DNA from: Cyclobacteriaceae bacterium
GTDB lineage: Bacteria > Bacteroidota > Bacteroidia > Cytophagales > Cyclobacteriaceae
Direction: 5' to 3'
DNA length: 64,000 nucleotides
Assembly: GCA_020832305.1 (NCBI GenBank)
Contig: JAFIEV010000022.1
Coordinates: 1 to 64,000 of the forward strand
The notes below the pieces were generated by a model, which did no database searches, was not told the origin of the DNA, and saw only the letters and a list, made by a program, of their open reading frames with translations. Positions 44,254 to 53,748 of the stretch are shown here, in pieces. A program made the position numbers and the translations under genes. How positions within the stretch are numbered: the stretch's first letter is position 1; every line of letters begins with the position of its first letter.

Positions 44254-46236
44254 TTATCTGTACGACTTGCCGGCGGTTATTCCCGGCCAGTCGTCACTTC
44301 GAAAGGGAGACGCAGGGAATCCTTCATGGTTGTACAGGTTCAGGTCATCGGGGTTATCGGCCCAACCGTAGCGCACGGCCACAGGTTCCTTTACCTCATC
44401 ACTATACACCACCACTTCATCTCCTTCGATCTTCGCTTTGGCCCAATGAAATTTTTTGTCTTTTCCGGCTACCGAAAAGCCTTTGAGATAACCATAGCGG
44501 TCTTTTATAACCAATCCCGATCCAACGTGATCGAACCGGATGCGTATACTGTTCCCTTCTACCTTCATCGATTTGAATACGGGTCCTGAATGTACTATAT
44601 CTTTATATCCATAGGCTACATTGAGAGCAGACTGGGCCAGCCGGAGTCCAACATCAAGCTTGTTTCTCGGGTGTATGTCATTAGCTTCCCCAATATCTAT
44701 GATTACAGCCATACCCGTATTCGGTAGAGCCAGGGTCATGCTTTGGGCTTCGCGTAGTTCGGCCCAGTCACTTTCTCCAGGTTCTTCCTTGGTGGCCTTA
44801 AAGTTGGCCAGTTGCACAAATAAGAATGGAAAATCACCGATTTTCCAGTGATCACGCCAATCCTGTATCATCATGGGAAAGGATTGGCGGTATTGATAGG
44901 CCCTGCCTGCGTTCGATTCGCCCTGGTACCAGATGGCTCCCTTAATATGCAACTGCAACAAAGGGTATATCATAGCATTAAATAGTAGGGAGGGGAGTTG
45001 ATTAGGCCCCAATGTGCTGGTAAAACTTATCTTGCCAACCTTATATTTCCAGTTTCCTGACAGGGTGTGATAACGGGAGCTGCTTTTCAGATAAAGCTGT
45101 TCCTCACTCCCATAGATGCCTCCACCACCACCTGTATCTTCTACGCGCACCACCAATACATTACGACCTTCTTTTAATACATAGGCCGGCACCTGATATT
45201 CACGGGCTTCACTGTATTTGTTGGTCGTTTCTCCCACTTTTATTCCATTGACCCAGGTAATATCTGAATCGTCTATAGGACCCAGACTAAGTGTTGCGGG
45301 GGAAGAAGCTTCTTCATGACTTAACTCAAATTCTTTCATAAACCAGACAATGCCATCTAGGTTGGGCAATCCCTTTTCTTCCCAGAGACCTGGTAAAACC
45401 ATAATTTTCCAGCTGGTAAAATCATAATCCGGCGCAGCCCAGTAGGCAATGCCCCTTTGATAGCCTTCATCGATTTCAGGGACATCACCCAGCAAATCGC
45501 GAAATTTTTCTTTTTGTCCGGCAAGCTGATCGTTGGGGTCATAATCTTTCAATTCCTGAACAACCCCTTCCAGACCTTTAATTTTTGTCAGGGTTTCTGC
45601 GGTCATCCAGGTTTCAACATTGGTACCACCCCATGATGTATTGATCAAACCTATAGGGACATCCAATTCCTGGTTTAGTTTTCTCCCAAAGTAGTAGGCA
45701 ACAGCTGAAAAAGCATCGGCACTTTCAGGGGTGCAGATATACCATTGCGAAGGAGCGGTGTCATGCAGGGGTACAGTACTGGTGCGACGAGGTACAGTAA
45801 AAAGCCTGATTTTAGGATGATCAGCTTCTTCAATAGCCTGTTCGGCATTTTCTGTAAGCGAAAGACGCCATTGCATATTTGATTGGCCTGAGGCTACCCA
45901 AACATCGCCCATTAGAATATTGTCAAGCAGAAGGGTATTTCTGCCCCTGATTTCCATTATGTGAGGTCCACCTGCCGGAAGCGCTTTCAGGCTGACTGTC
46001 CATTTGCCATCAACCCCTGCCCGCACAGAGGCCCGTTGCCCTGCAAAGCGTACCTGTATGCGCTCCCCGGGGTCGGCCCATCCCCACACCTGAATGGGTT
46101 GATCTCTCTGTACGACCATATTAGAGCCGAGTACATGTGGTAAACGCACATCGGCCATGAGCGGAAAAGCAAAAAACAGGGCAAAAGAAAGGCAAATAGC
46201 GATCTGCCCTATTTTGTAATTAAAAAATCCAGTCAT
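44254..46236 (-). CDS. Sialate O-acetylesterase-like carbohydrate esterase
   Basis: A 660-residue secreted SGNH-type esterase, signal peptide about 1-28. The N-terminal sandwich contains VLGSNMVVQRDQPIQVWG, the usual opening of this family. The first catalytic block is DVWVASGQSNMQW (nucleophile Ser119), then LINTSWGGTNVETWM and IWYQGESNAGRAYQYRQSFP. A galactose-binding-like insert (FMKEFELSHEEASSPATLSL to VVRVEDTGGGGG) lies in the middle. Such enzymes deacetylate sialic acids or plant-type glycans such as acetylated xylan or pectin. It is divergently oriented from the polysaccharide-lyase gene across a 122-base gap, so both may serve an acetylated uronan. Confidence 0.9.
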   Translation of the reverse strand: MTGFFNYKIGQIAICLSFALFFAFPLMADVRLPHVLGSNMVVQRDQPIQVWGWADPGERIQVRFAGQRASVRAGVDGKWTVSLKALPAGGPHIMEIRGRNTLLLDNILMGDVWVASGQSNMQWRLSLTENAEQAIEEADHPKIRLFTVPRRTSTVPLHDTAPSQWYICTPESADAFSAVAYYFGRKLNQELDVPIGLINTSWGGTNVETWMTAETLTKIKGLEGVVQELKDYDPNDQLAGQKEKFRDLLGDVPEIDEGYQRGIAYWAAPDYDFTSWKIMVLPGLWEEKGLPNLDGIVWFMKEFELSHEEASSPATLSLGPIDDSDITWVNGIKVGETTNKYSEAREYQVPAYVLKEGRNVLVVRVEDTGGGGGIYGSEEQLYLKSSSRYHTLSGNWKYKVGKISFTSTLGPNQLPSLLFNAMIYPLLQLHIKGAIWYQGESNAGRAYQYRQSFPMMIQDWRDHWKIGDFPFLFVQLANFKATKEEPGESDWAELREAQSMTLALPNTGMAVIIDIGEANDIHPRNKLDVGLRLAQSALNVAYGYKDIVHSGPVFKSMKVEGNSIRIRFDHVGSGLVIKDRYGYLKGFSVAGKDKKFHWAKAKIEGDEVVVYSDEVKEPVAVRYGWADNPDDLNLYNHEGFPASPFRSDDWPGITAGKSYR

Positions 46237-46358
46237 AAGTAAGGTTTATTTGTTATATAACTGCAATTTAAGCATACAATTGCATTTTACGCATCCCGGA
46301 GATGGATTAACTGTTTTTTTTAGGTATTTTTCAATTTTAATAAATTTATGACTGAGAT

Positions 46359-47435
46359 ATGAGAAACTTTTTGCCAGCCTTTCTGCTGTTAATCACTGTG
46401 TTTTGGGTTTTGCCAATCAGTGCACAGCAACTTCAGGGGATGCACCCCAATGCTCAAATTGAATTTGTAAAACACAAATTAGAAAATAAGGAAAGCCTCT
46501 ATCAGGAGGCGTATGCCCAATTGCTCCAATATGCTGACACGGCCTTGGCGGCTTCGCATCGTGCCCTGGAAGATTTTGACGTGCCGGGTTTTTATATCGA
46601 CGCTGAGAGACATCGTACGAATTCAAAAAGTTTACAACATGATTCATTTAGCGCCTATGCCTGTGCCATGGCTTACCGGCTTAGCGGAGAGGAAAAATAT
46701 GCAGAAAAGGCGATCTATTATTTGAATGCCTGGGCCCGGATCAATCAAAAATATTCCAATTACGATGGTTCTTTGGTAATGGCATACTCCGGTCCGGGCA
46801 TGGTCATTGCCGCCAGCCTGCTTAAAGATTATAAAGGATGGACGGCCATCCAACAATCTCAATTTCACAACTGGGTGTCAAATGTTTATAAGGTTGCCTG
46901 TGATGAAATCAGAATCAGAAAAAATAACTGGGCCGACTGGGGCAGGTATGGATCCATTCTGAGTGCGGCTCTGCTGGGAGATGCATCAGAAGTACGGGAG
47001 AATGTCAGATTGATTAAAAGTGATTTGTTTCATAAAATTGCCTCCGATGGACATATGCCGGAAGAAACGCGCAGGGGCAATGCCGGTATCTGGTATACTT
47101 ATTTTTCGCTCGCCCCAATTACAGCAGCCTGTTGGGTGGCCATTCAGGCTGGAGAAGAAAATTTGTTTTTGTTTGAGGAAAATGACACCAGCCTGAAAAC
47201 GGCGCTGGATTATCTGCTGCATCATTCCAAAAATCCGCAGGATTGGGTCTGGCATGAAAACCCGCATTCCGGTTCACCTTCGACATGGCCCGGTAACTTG
47301 TTTGAAGCCTTGCAGGGACTCTATCCGGATACTCCCTATGGAATTTTTGCAGAGCCTGCCCGGCCCATTGTGTATCCTACACATCATTTTGCATGGACTT
47401 TCCCTACGCTTATGCCCCTGAAGTTTAAGTATTGA
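46359..47435 (+). CDS. Alginate-lyase-fold (alpha/alpha barrel) polysaccharide lyase
   Basis: A 358-residue secreted protein, signal peptide ending PISAQ near residue 23. It matches the alginate_lyase (PF05426) alpha/alpha-toroid pattern, seen in PL5 and PL38-like enzymes: ALQHD-like SLQHDSFSAYACAMAYRLSG, KAIYYLNAWARINQK, KNNWADWGRYGSILSAALLGD and DGHMPEETRRGNAGIWYTYF. Asn/His/Tyr residues in these segments are the likely catalytic set. The enzyme should cleave a uronic-acid-containing glycan by beta-elimination. The divergent neighbour is a carbohydrate esterase. The exact PL family is uncertain. Confidence 0.75.
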   Translation: MRNFLPAFLLLITVFWVLPISAQQLQGMHPNAQIEFVKHKLENKESLYQEAYAQLLQYADTALAASHRALEDFDVPGFYIDAERHRTNSKSLQHDSFSAYACAMAYRLSGEEKYAEKAIYYLNAWARINQKYSNYDGSLVMAYSGPGMVIAASLLKDYKGWTAIQQSQFHNWVSNVYKVACDEIRIRKNNWADWGRYGSILSAALLGDASEVRENVRLIKSDLFHKIASDGHMPEETRRGNAGIWYTYFSLAPITAACWVAIQAGEENLFLFEENDTSLKTALDYLLHHSKNPQDWVWHENPHSGSPSTWPGNLFEALQGLYPDTPYGIFAEPARPIVYPTHHFAWTFPTLMPLKFKY

Positions 47436-47649
47436 TGCTTGATGGGATCATGAGATGCTGAGTTGTTTAGTCGGTTAGTGGTTGAGTTGGAGGTTAGCAT
47501 GTTAAGCGTTAAATGTTGCTGAGTTGGTGGCTGCCTTCCAGCTTGTTTTCACATGCATCTGTAAACTTTGCCAGGCTCGTAGGTTTGAATGTTAATTGTT
47601 AAGTGCAATTAAAAAACAGAAAAAAAAATTAAGAAAAAAATATAACCAT

Positions 47650-47898
47650 ATGAATAAAAAAGAGCTATCTCAATTAACTGACAAAGAATTGCTGGAAGTA
47701 GCGAAAAACAACAAACCATCCCCCATATTTGATGCTTTTTTTATTGGGTTTTTAGTTGGAATAATAATTTTTAGTGTAACTGCAAACACGTGGGGGTTAG
47801 TTACACTAATTCCTTTGGTTTTAATTTATGCCTTCCTGAAGAAACCAAAGCAATATGAAGCTTTAAAGGAAGAATTAACAAAACGAAACCTTCAATAA
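47650..47898 (+). CDS. Small two-helix membrane protein
   Basis: I start at ATG 47650 (82 residues) because the ORF-extending upstream codons are a poly-lysine run without signal character. The protein begins KKELSQLTDKELLEVAKNNK and has two hydrophobic helices (FDAFFIGFLVGIIIFSVTA and WGLVTLIPLVLIYAFL), then a charged tail ending LTKRNLQ. This layout is common among small conserved membrane proteins of Bacteroidota with no known function. It is a lone gene between the lyase and the acetate transporter. Confidence 0.7.
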   Translation: MNKKELSQLTDKELLEVAKNNKPSPIFDAFFIGFLVGIIIFSVTANTWGLVTLIPLVLIYAFLKKPKQYEALKEELTKRNLQ

Positions 47899-47969
47899 TT
47901 CACCAGCGATTCGATTAAACATTTTTTCATTCCATGACTTGCGTCATGCATTTTCAATTTTTATGGCGA

Positions 47970-47977
47970 TATTTTTG
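47970..47977 (+). promoter_or_regulatory. -7 promoter element (TATTTTTG)
   Basis: An exact TAnnTTTG about 34 bases before ATG 48011. It argues that the transporter starts at 48011 rather than at the upstream TTG. No good -33 element was found. Confidence 0.45.
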
Positions 47978-48010
47978 CGTTTTAGAAACAAAAACAACAA
48001 TTTTTTACAA

Positions 48011-48604
48011 ATGCAACAAAATTCTGTTTTGGAGATCAAGGATACCTATGCGAATCCTGCTCCCCTGGGATTGTCGGGCTTTGGTCTCACAACGGTGTTA
48101 TTGAATATCCACAACGCCGATTTATTTCCACTGGATACCATGATTGTCGCCATGGGGATTTTTTATGGCGGACTGGCCCAGATTATTGTGGGAATCATGG
48201 AGTTTAAAAAGAACAACTCCTTTGGTACGACAGCCTTTACATCGTATGGCTTTTTCTGGATTAGTCTGGTTTTTATCTGGCTGGCACCTGAAGTCGGTTT
48301 GGTTGGCAAACCATCGGCCATTAGTATGACTTTTTACCTGAGCATTTGGGGCGTTTTTTCAGCTTTTCTGTTTGCAGCGACCTTTAAAATGGCACCTGCC
48401 ATGCGTTGGTTGTTTGGGTCTGTTGTGCTACTGTTTGCTTTGCTTGCGATTGCCACCATCACCGGTAGTAAATTCATACATACACTCGCAGGACTTGAAG
48501 GTATACTCTGTGGATCATTGGCCATATATATCGGGATGGCGCAGCTTATGAATGAATACTACGGAAAAGTGGTTATGCCATTGGGGGTAGTGAAAAAAGC
48601 TTAA
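48011..48604 (+). CDS. satP: Acetate/succinate transporter, GPR1/FUN34/SatP (YaaH) family
   Basis: I start at ATG 48011 (197 residues), the usual family size; the frame extends upstream to TTG 47939. The signature NPAPLGLSGFGLTT near the N-terminus is the defining motif of this family. Six transmembrane helices follow, with FYGGLAQIIVGIMEFKKNNSFG and FTSYGFFWISLVFI. It moves acetate and related short acids across the inner membrane with protons. An intrinsic terminator lies 24 bases downstream, and a -7 promoter element 34 bases upstream, so this is a single-gene unit. Confidence 0.93.
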   Translation: MQQNSVLEIKDTYANPAPLGLSGFGLTTVLLNIHNADLFPLDTMIVAMGIFYGGLAQIIVGIMEFKKNNSFGTTAFTSYGFFWISLVFIWLAPEVGLVGKPSAISMTFYLSIWGVFSAFLFAATFKMAPAMRWLFGSVVLLFALLAIATITGSKFIHTLAGLEGILCGSLAIYIGMAQLMNEYYGKVVMPLGVVKKA

Positions 48605-48627
48605 AAAGATTGTAATCAAATATTTCA

Positions 48628-48672
48628 TATCTGATCCGAAGAACCATGACTTTGGATCAGATACTTTTTTTT
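48628..48672 (+). terminator. Intrinsic terminator after satP
   Basis: A ten-base stem TATCTGATCC / GGATCAGATA with a 16-base loop, followed by CTTTTTTTT. Confidence 0.88.
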
Positions 48673-48726
48673 ATCAGGTCAGACATCAATATTACGGCTT
48701 TGGTTTAAGAATCTAAATCCGGGTTT

Positions 48727-51240
48727 TCATACATTCAGCTTACTTAGTAACTTACCCAAACCGGTTAGCAAACCCTTGATGTCATCTTCATTATCCACCG
48801 GGATCTTCATATAGGTCTTACCATTTTTTTCATCTTTTTCTGTGAGGTTGGTAACCAGGGAATCGATGGTGGCCGGGTTTTTCAACAATGCAGCAAACTG
48901 CTGTAAAACGTCAATTCCCGATTGATCAGATGAGGGAGCAGCTGCGACTGATTTTGAGGATTTTGTTATGGGTTTTTCAGTTTCTACAATGTCGTCATCA
49001 AATAAATTGAGTTGATGCCCCTCTTGTAATTGATTGGTAACCGGAACCACAGCTTCAGCACTATTTTCATCACGGATATCTTCCTCAGAAGCAATATGGC
49101 CTTCGAGCTGATCAGGCTTTTCATCAACAACCTCTGCCATTTGGTTCATAAATTCCTTGAATTTATCATCCTTCATCATAATGGCATCTTCACCATCATC
49201 CAGTACACCGGCGGCCATAGAGGATTTGAATTTCAGTACATCCAGCATCTTGTGTTCGATGGTACCTGTGGCGACAAGGTTAACGATATTCACTTTCTTC
49301 TTTTGACCCATCCGGTAAATTCTGGCTATTCTTTGTTCTAAAACAGCCGGGTTCCAGGGTATATCGAGATTGATGAGCCAGGCAGCTGATTGAAGATTAA
49401 GGCCTACGCCTCCCGCATCTGTTGATAAAAAGACCCTCGATTCAGGGTCATGCAAAAAGCTGTCGAGTAATTCCTTTCTGTCTTTGGCGGGCACACCCCC
49501 ATGCAGATTTTCATATTTTATCCCAAGTGCGTCCAGTTCCTGTGCCACCAAACGCGTCATTCTTTCCCACTGACTAAAAATCACTACCTTTTCACCTTCC
49601 ATGGAAAAAATCTCATCGAGCAGGCTCATCAACTCATCGATTTTTGTATCGTGCCTTGTCTTTTGATCAATGATAAAAGTACTGTCACAGACCATGCGCA
49701 TCATGTTAAGATTGATCAGAAGGCGCTGCCTGTCTTTTTCATTGAGAAAGCCCATTCTTCTCCATTTGAAAACCAATCTGCTAACGATGTCATAGGCCTC
49801 CTGATGTACCAAACTTTGCTCTTTTGTCATGGGCACGAATAGATTCTTATCCTGCCGGTCGGGGAGCTGACTCATCACCTCCTTTTTGGTACGGCGGATC
49901 AAAATATCTGATAATAAAGCCCCAACGGCATTCAGATTTTTATATCCGATTACCTTACCGGTTTCTGGCTCGTATATCTGGTGTTCATGCAAAAAACGGT
50001 ATAAAGCACCCAGCTTGAAAGGGTCAATAAACTGTACTATGGAATACAACTCTTCCAGTTTGTTTTCAAGAGGCGTGCCGGTAAGCACTATGCTGTATTC
50101 CGATTGTAGCTTCTTAATGTTCTGAGATATCTTGGTCTTCCAGTTTTTGATGCGTTGCGCTTCATCCAATATAATGAGACCGGGCTCTGATTGATTAATC
50201 TGCTTCAGGTCATAGCCTACGGTATGATGACTCACAATTTTATAAAAATACTCAGGGTTACTATACTGAGGAATTCTTTGCAGGTGACCGCCTTCGATAA
50301 CATGTGCCGAACTCTGGGTAAATTTTTCAATTTCCGATTTCCACTGGTATTTTAAAGAAGTTGGGCATACGATTAACACACTTTCCAAACCAAATTCATT
50401 TTTCAAAACCTCTGCAATGGTAATGGCCTGCAAGGTTTTTCCGAGTCCCATTTCATCAGCGATCAGGCTTTTGCCTGATAAAATACCGAATTGCACGCCT
50501 TCTTTTTGATATGGGTGTAAATCAGCCTCCACAAAACTACGGAGCATGCCATTTTGCAGTTTTTCAGCATGCTTTTCAAGCCATTTTTTTCTCTGATTTC
50601 TGGAGCGCACTTCCAGAATGTAAGTCAGTGCATCTTCATAGCACCGAAAATCGGGATTGATTTTTTTAGCTACGGATAAAAATTCATCGATATTATCAAA
50701 TGCCGATTCAAGTAAAGTTCCCTCTATAAAGAAAGGCGCTGCCAAAGCTTCCATTTGAGCTTTATCATCACTGCCAATGCGTAAACGAACTTTTCTTCCG
50801 TCGCTGGTATATTGTAAGTAAAGGGATGAGTAAGGGGGATTGTATGTTTCTTTCAGCAGGGTTTTGATACCCCTTTTTTTATACAAATGGAGCCAAACTG
50901 CTTCTATGTGTTTACAAGTGCCCAGTCCGTTGGTTTTGAAATCATAGCATTCACAAAAATTGTAATTATGTCCCTGTTGAATTTGTTTTTCATTGCTTCG
51001 AATGGCTACTTTATAGGTGTTTTGCGTTGCCGGATTATGCACCGAAAAGTCTGAGTAGACAGGATGGGTGCCTATATTTCGAATCTCAAAGGTATTATTT
51101 GCAGCAAATTGCCTGCGCAACGCTGCCTGCCATTGATCAAGGCTAAGTTCTTCGGGTCTCTTGTGATATGAAACGACGGGCTTTTTTTTATTTATTTTGG
51201 ACTTACTTCTGGTTTTTGACTTAGAGCTTACAGGTTTCAT
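48727..51240 (-). CDS. SWIM/SNF2-type helicase
   Basis: An 837-residue DNA-dependent ATPase of the SNF2 group. A basic N-terminal tail is followed by a SWIM-type zinc site with Cys96, Cys98, Cys109 and His111 (FCECYD...TCKH). The helicase core has Walker A DEMGLGKT at 262-269, DEAQ (motif II), LTGTPLENKLEELYS (motif III), FSQWERMTRLV (motif IV region), STDAGGVGLNLQ (motif V) and QRIARIYRMGQKKKV (motif VI). A disordered, acidic tail (EEDIRDENSAEAVVPV) and a short helical end follow. Proteins of this type remodel protein-DNA or RNA-polymerase complexes; no restriction or phage-defence partner is adjacent. Confidence 0.93.
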   Translation of the reverse strand: MKPVSSKSKTRSKSKINKKKPVVSYHKRPEELSLDQWQAALRRQFAANNTFEIRNIGTHPVYSDFSVHNPATQNTYKVAIRSNEKQIQQGHNYNFCECYDFKTNGLGTCKHIEAVWLHLYKKRGIKTLLKETYNPPYSSLYLQYTSDGRKVRLRIGSDDKAQMEALAAPFFIEGTLLESAFDNIDEFLSVAKKINPDFRCYEDALTYILEVRSRNQRKKWLEKHAEKLQNGMLRSFVEADLHPYQKEGVQFGILSGKSLIADEMGLGKTLQAITIAEVLKNEFGLESVLIVCPTSLKYQWKSEIEKFTQSSAHVIEGGHLQRIPQYSNPEYFYKIVSHHTVGYDLKQINQSEPGLIILDEAQRIKNWKTKISQNIKKLQSEYSIVLTGTPLENKLEELYSIVQFIDPFKLGALYRFLHEHQIYEPETGKVIGYKNLNAVGALLSDILIRRTKKEVMSQLPDRQDKNLFVPMTKEQSLVHQEAYDIVSRLVFKWRRMGFLNEKDRQRLLINLNMMRMVCDSTFIIDQKTRHDTKIDELMSLLDEIFSMEGEKVVIFSQWERMTRLVAQELDALGIKYENLHGGVPAKDRKELLDSFLHDPESRVFLSTDAGGVGLNLQSAAWLINLDIPWNPAVLEQRIARIYRMGQKKKVNIVNLVATGTIEHKMLDVLKFKSSMAAGVLDDGEDAIMMKDDKFKEFMNQMAEVVDEKPDQLEGHIASEEDIRDENSAEAVVPVTNQLQEGHQLNLFDDDIVETEKPITKSSKSVAAAPSSDQSGIDVLQQFAALLKNPATIDSLVTNLTEKDEKNGKTYMKIPVDNEDDIKGLLTGLGKLLSKLNV

Positions 51241-51334
51241 CGAAAATGTAGTTTAGGGATTTAAAAGAAATCATTTTTTACATCAGTTAATAGTAAAAAT
51301 TTATTTTTTAACCGGGCATAAAAAACCTTGAGAC

Positions 51335-51365
51335 TTGTATTTAATACACATTGCTTGTACTTTTA
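51335..51365 (+). promoter_or_regulatory. Probable promoter for the Tat-dehydrogenase pair
   Basis: TTG (51335-51337), a 20-base spacer, then TACTTTTA (51358-51365), seven of eight to TAnnTTTG. It lies 41 bases before ATG 51407 and supports that start. Confidence 0.4.
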
Positions 51366-51406
51366 AACCGGTTAAAGAATTTCCCTTATTTTCTTCCGGA
51401 AATAGT

Positions 51407-51949
51407 ATGAACAGACGACTGGCGATAAAACAAGCAGCACTTTTAGGTGGTGCGGTTGCTTTTTTTTCCTCTTGTTCCGAGCAGGCAAAGAAGGCATCCA
51501 TTGCATTGCAAAAACTGAATCTTAATGCCAAGGATGAAGAATTGCTGATGAAAATAGTCGAGGCTATATTGCCTGCCAGTTCCAGCCCGGGAGCTGCACG
51601 TTTAAATGTACATCATTTTGTGCTGATCATGGTTGATGACTGTTTGAGTCCCCAGGACCAAAAGGTTTTTGTAGACGGACTGTACAGTATCGATGCTTTC
51701 TGTAAGCGCAATTTTGGAAAGCGCTTTGAAAAAAGTGATAAGCCCACACAGGCTGAAATGCTGACTGCCATACAAAACAATCAGGACCTGAAAGAAAAAA
51801 AGGAAGGGGAGATAAAAATCATGAAATCCTTTGTCGGTATGTGCAAGCGGTATTCACTGCAGGGATTTATGGGTTCTGAATATTACCTCACACAGATCAT
51901 GCCCTACGAACTGGTACCGGGAAGGTATCATGGATGTGTTCCTGTATAA
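51407..51949 (+). CDS. Gluconate 2-dehydrogenase subunit 3-like protein with Tat/lipoprotein signal
   Basis: I start at ATG 51407 (180 residues). The N-terminus MNRRLAIKQAALLGGAVAFF has a twin-arginine motif, and SSC near residue 23 is a lipobox, so it is probably a Tat-exported lipoprotein. The rest is helical with DEELLMKIVEAILPASSSPGA, HHFVLIMVDDCLSPQDQKVF and YYLTQIMPYELVPGRYHGC, the pattern of small (gamma-type) subunits of FAD-dependent gluconate or sorbitol dehydrogenases. The large GMC flavoprotein follows 83 bases later. The small subunit acts as the Tat carrier that helps export and stabilise the signal-less catalytic subunit. Confidence 0.88.
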   Translation: MNRRLAIKQAALLGGAVAFFSSCSEQAKKASIALQKLNLNAKDEELLMKIVEAILPASSSPGAARLNVHHFVLIMVDDCLSPQDQKVFVDGLYSIDAFCKRNFGKRFEKSDKPTQAEMLTAIQNNQDLKEKKEGEIKIMKSFVGMCKRYSLQGFMGSEYYLTQIMPYELVPGRYHGCVPV

Positions 51950-52032
51950 TTGGTTTTTGAAGGCAATATACAACTTGTGAATTCTCAGATAGATCTTAAT
52001 CATCCCCTTTACTCCATAATGAATTTCGCCCA

Positions 52033-53748
52033 ATGGCAAACCTTAATATTGACAGCATAAAAGACAGAAGTTTTGACGCAATAGTAATTGGCTCGGGTAT
52101 CAGCGGCGGATGGGCCGCCAAAGAATTTACAGAACTCGGACTGAAAACGCTTATTCTGGAGCGAGGTCGCGATGTGCAACACCTGAAGGACTATCCTACT
52201 ACGAATATGTTGCCCTGGGAATTTAAACATCACAATCAGGTGCCTTACGATATTATCAATGAAAATCCGGTTATAAGCAAGTGCTATGCTTTCAAAGAAG
52301 ATGCCATGCATTTTTTTGTAAAGGACAAGGAGCACCCATATGTGCAGGAAAAGCCGTTTGACTGGATCAGAGGTTATCAGGTAGGAGGGAAATCTCTTAT
52401 GTGGGCACGACATACCCAGCGATGGAGCGATCTGGATTTTGAAGGCCCGGCAAGGGATGGATTTGCTGCTGACTGGCCCATACGCTATAAAGACCTGACA
52501 TCCTGGTATACCTACGTCGAAAAATTCGCTGGAATATCCGGCAATAGAGATGGGTTGGCAGAGCTGCCAGATGGCGATTTCCTGCCTCCGCATGAATTGA
52601 ATTGTGTAGAAAAGTATTTCAAAAGTCATATAGCCAAACACTATCAAAACCAAAGGCATGTGATCATAGCCAGATGTGCCCACCTTACGGAGGTTAAGGA
52701 TGTTCACAGGCAACAAAACAGGGGTTTGTGTATGAAGCGCGACCTCTGCCAGCGCGGGTGCCCTTTTGGCGGGTATTTCAGTAGTAATGCATCGACAATA
52801 CCATGGGCCTTGAAAACCGGAAACCTCACGCTCCGTCCGCATTCGGTAGTAGAATCTGTCATATACGATGAGAACAAAGGTAGAGCTACGGGTGTGCGTA
52901 TCATAGATGCCATCACCAAAGAAGCCATAGATTATTTCGCCAATGTGATTTTTGTTAATGCCAGCGCCCTCAATACCAATTTGATACTGCTTAACTCCAA
53001 ATCGAGCCGTTTTCCCGATGGTCTGGGAAATGATAATGGTCTGCTTGGGAAATATGTGGCTTTTCATAATTATCGGGCCCGCGTGTCAGGTACTTATGAT
53101 GGCTACCCAAACCATACTACCGATGGCCGAAGGCCTACCAGTGCCTATATTCCAAGATTTCGAAATTTGTACAGGCAGGAGACAGACTTTTTGCGGGGCT
53201 ATGCCGCAGGCTTCGGAGCAGGAAGGGCTCTTCAACGCGATCTGAGTGGTTTTGGTGAAGCCTTAAAAAATGAAATTCTCAAAAAAGACCTGGGCCCATG
53301 GCGGGTGGGTTCTCATATGATGGGTGAAACCATACCCAAGGAAAGCAACTATGTGAAACTTGATTCAAATGCCAAAGACGAATGGGGCATTCCGCAATTG
53401 AAGATATCAGTGGATTACGACGACAATGATGAAAAAATGGTGAAAGACTATATTGAGCAAATCTCAGAGATGTTTGCTTCAGCAGGGTTTACAGATATCA
53501 GGTCAACCGATTCAAAACAAGCTCCCGGACTAGATATACATGAAATGGGTGGTGTACGCATGGGTAATGATCCCAAAACCTCCCTGCTCAATAAATGGAA
53601 CCAGTTGCACGCCTGCAAAAACGTATTTGTAACAGATGGTGCCTGTATGACCTCTACCAGTACCCAGAATCCTTCGCTGACCTATATGGCCTTTGCTGCC
53701 CGCTCGGCACATTATGCCGTAGAAGAAATGAAAAAGAGAAATTTGTAA
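52033..53748 (+). CDS. GMC-family FAD-dependent sugar/polyol dehydrogenase
   Basis: A 571-residue flavoprotein. The FAD-binding dinucleotide fold is at 16-30 (IVIGSGISGGW, with Gly20, Gly22, Gly25), the ribose-binding Glu sits in LILERGRD, and GGKSLMWARHTQRW is the conserved GMC loop. The C-terminal FAD/catalytic segment reads NVFVTDGACMTSTSTQNPSLTYM. It lacks its own signal peptide and is expected to travel through Tat with the small subunit encoded upstream. It likely oxidises an aldose or sugar acid in the periplasm, passing electrons to quinone via a cytochrome; no cytochrome gene is seen here. Operon partner: 51407-51949. Confidence 0.93.
   Translation: MANLNIDSIKDRSFDAIVIGSGISGGWAAKEFTELGLKTLILERGRDVQHLKDYPTTNMLPWEFKHHNQVPYDIINENPVISKCYAFKEDAMHFFVKDKEHPYVQEKPFDWIRGYQVGGKSLMWARHTQRWSDLDFEGPARDGFAADWPIRYKDLTSWYTYVEKFAGISGNRDGLAELPDGDFLPPHELNCVEKYFKSHIAKHYQNQRHVIIARCAHLTEVKDVHRQQNRGLCMKRDLCQRGCPFGGYFSSNASTIPWALKTGNLTLRPHSVVESVIYDENKGRATGVRIIDAITKEAIDYFANVIFVNASALNTNLILLNSKSSRFPDGLGNDNGLLGKYVAFHNYRARVSGTYDGYPNHTTDGRRPTSAYIPRFRNLYRQETDFLRGYAAGFGAGRALQRDLSGFGEALKNEILKKDLGPWRVGSHMMGETIPKESNYVKLDSNAKDEWGIPQLKISVDYDDNDEKMVKDYIEQISEMFASAGFTDIRSTDSKQAPGLDIHEMGGVRMGNDPKTSLLNKWNQLHACKNVFVTDGACMTSTSTQNPSLTYMAFAARSAHYAVEEMKKRNL

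Noticed and set aside
52009-53067. Long minus-strand frame (352 codons) opposite the GMC gene
   Set aside because: The GMC flavoprotein on the other strand has complete FAD and C-terminal motifs; the antisense frame has none.
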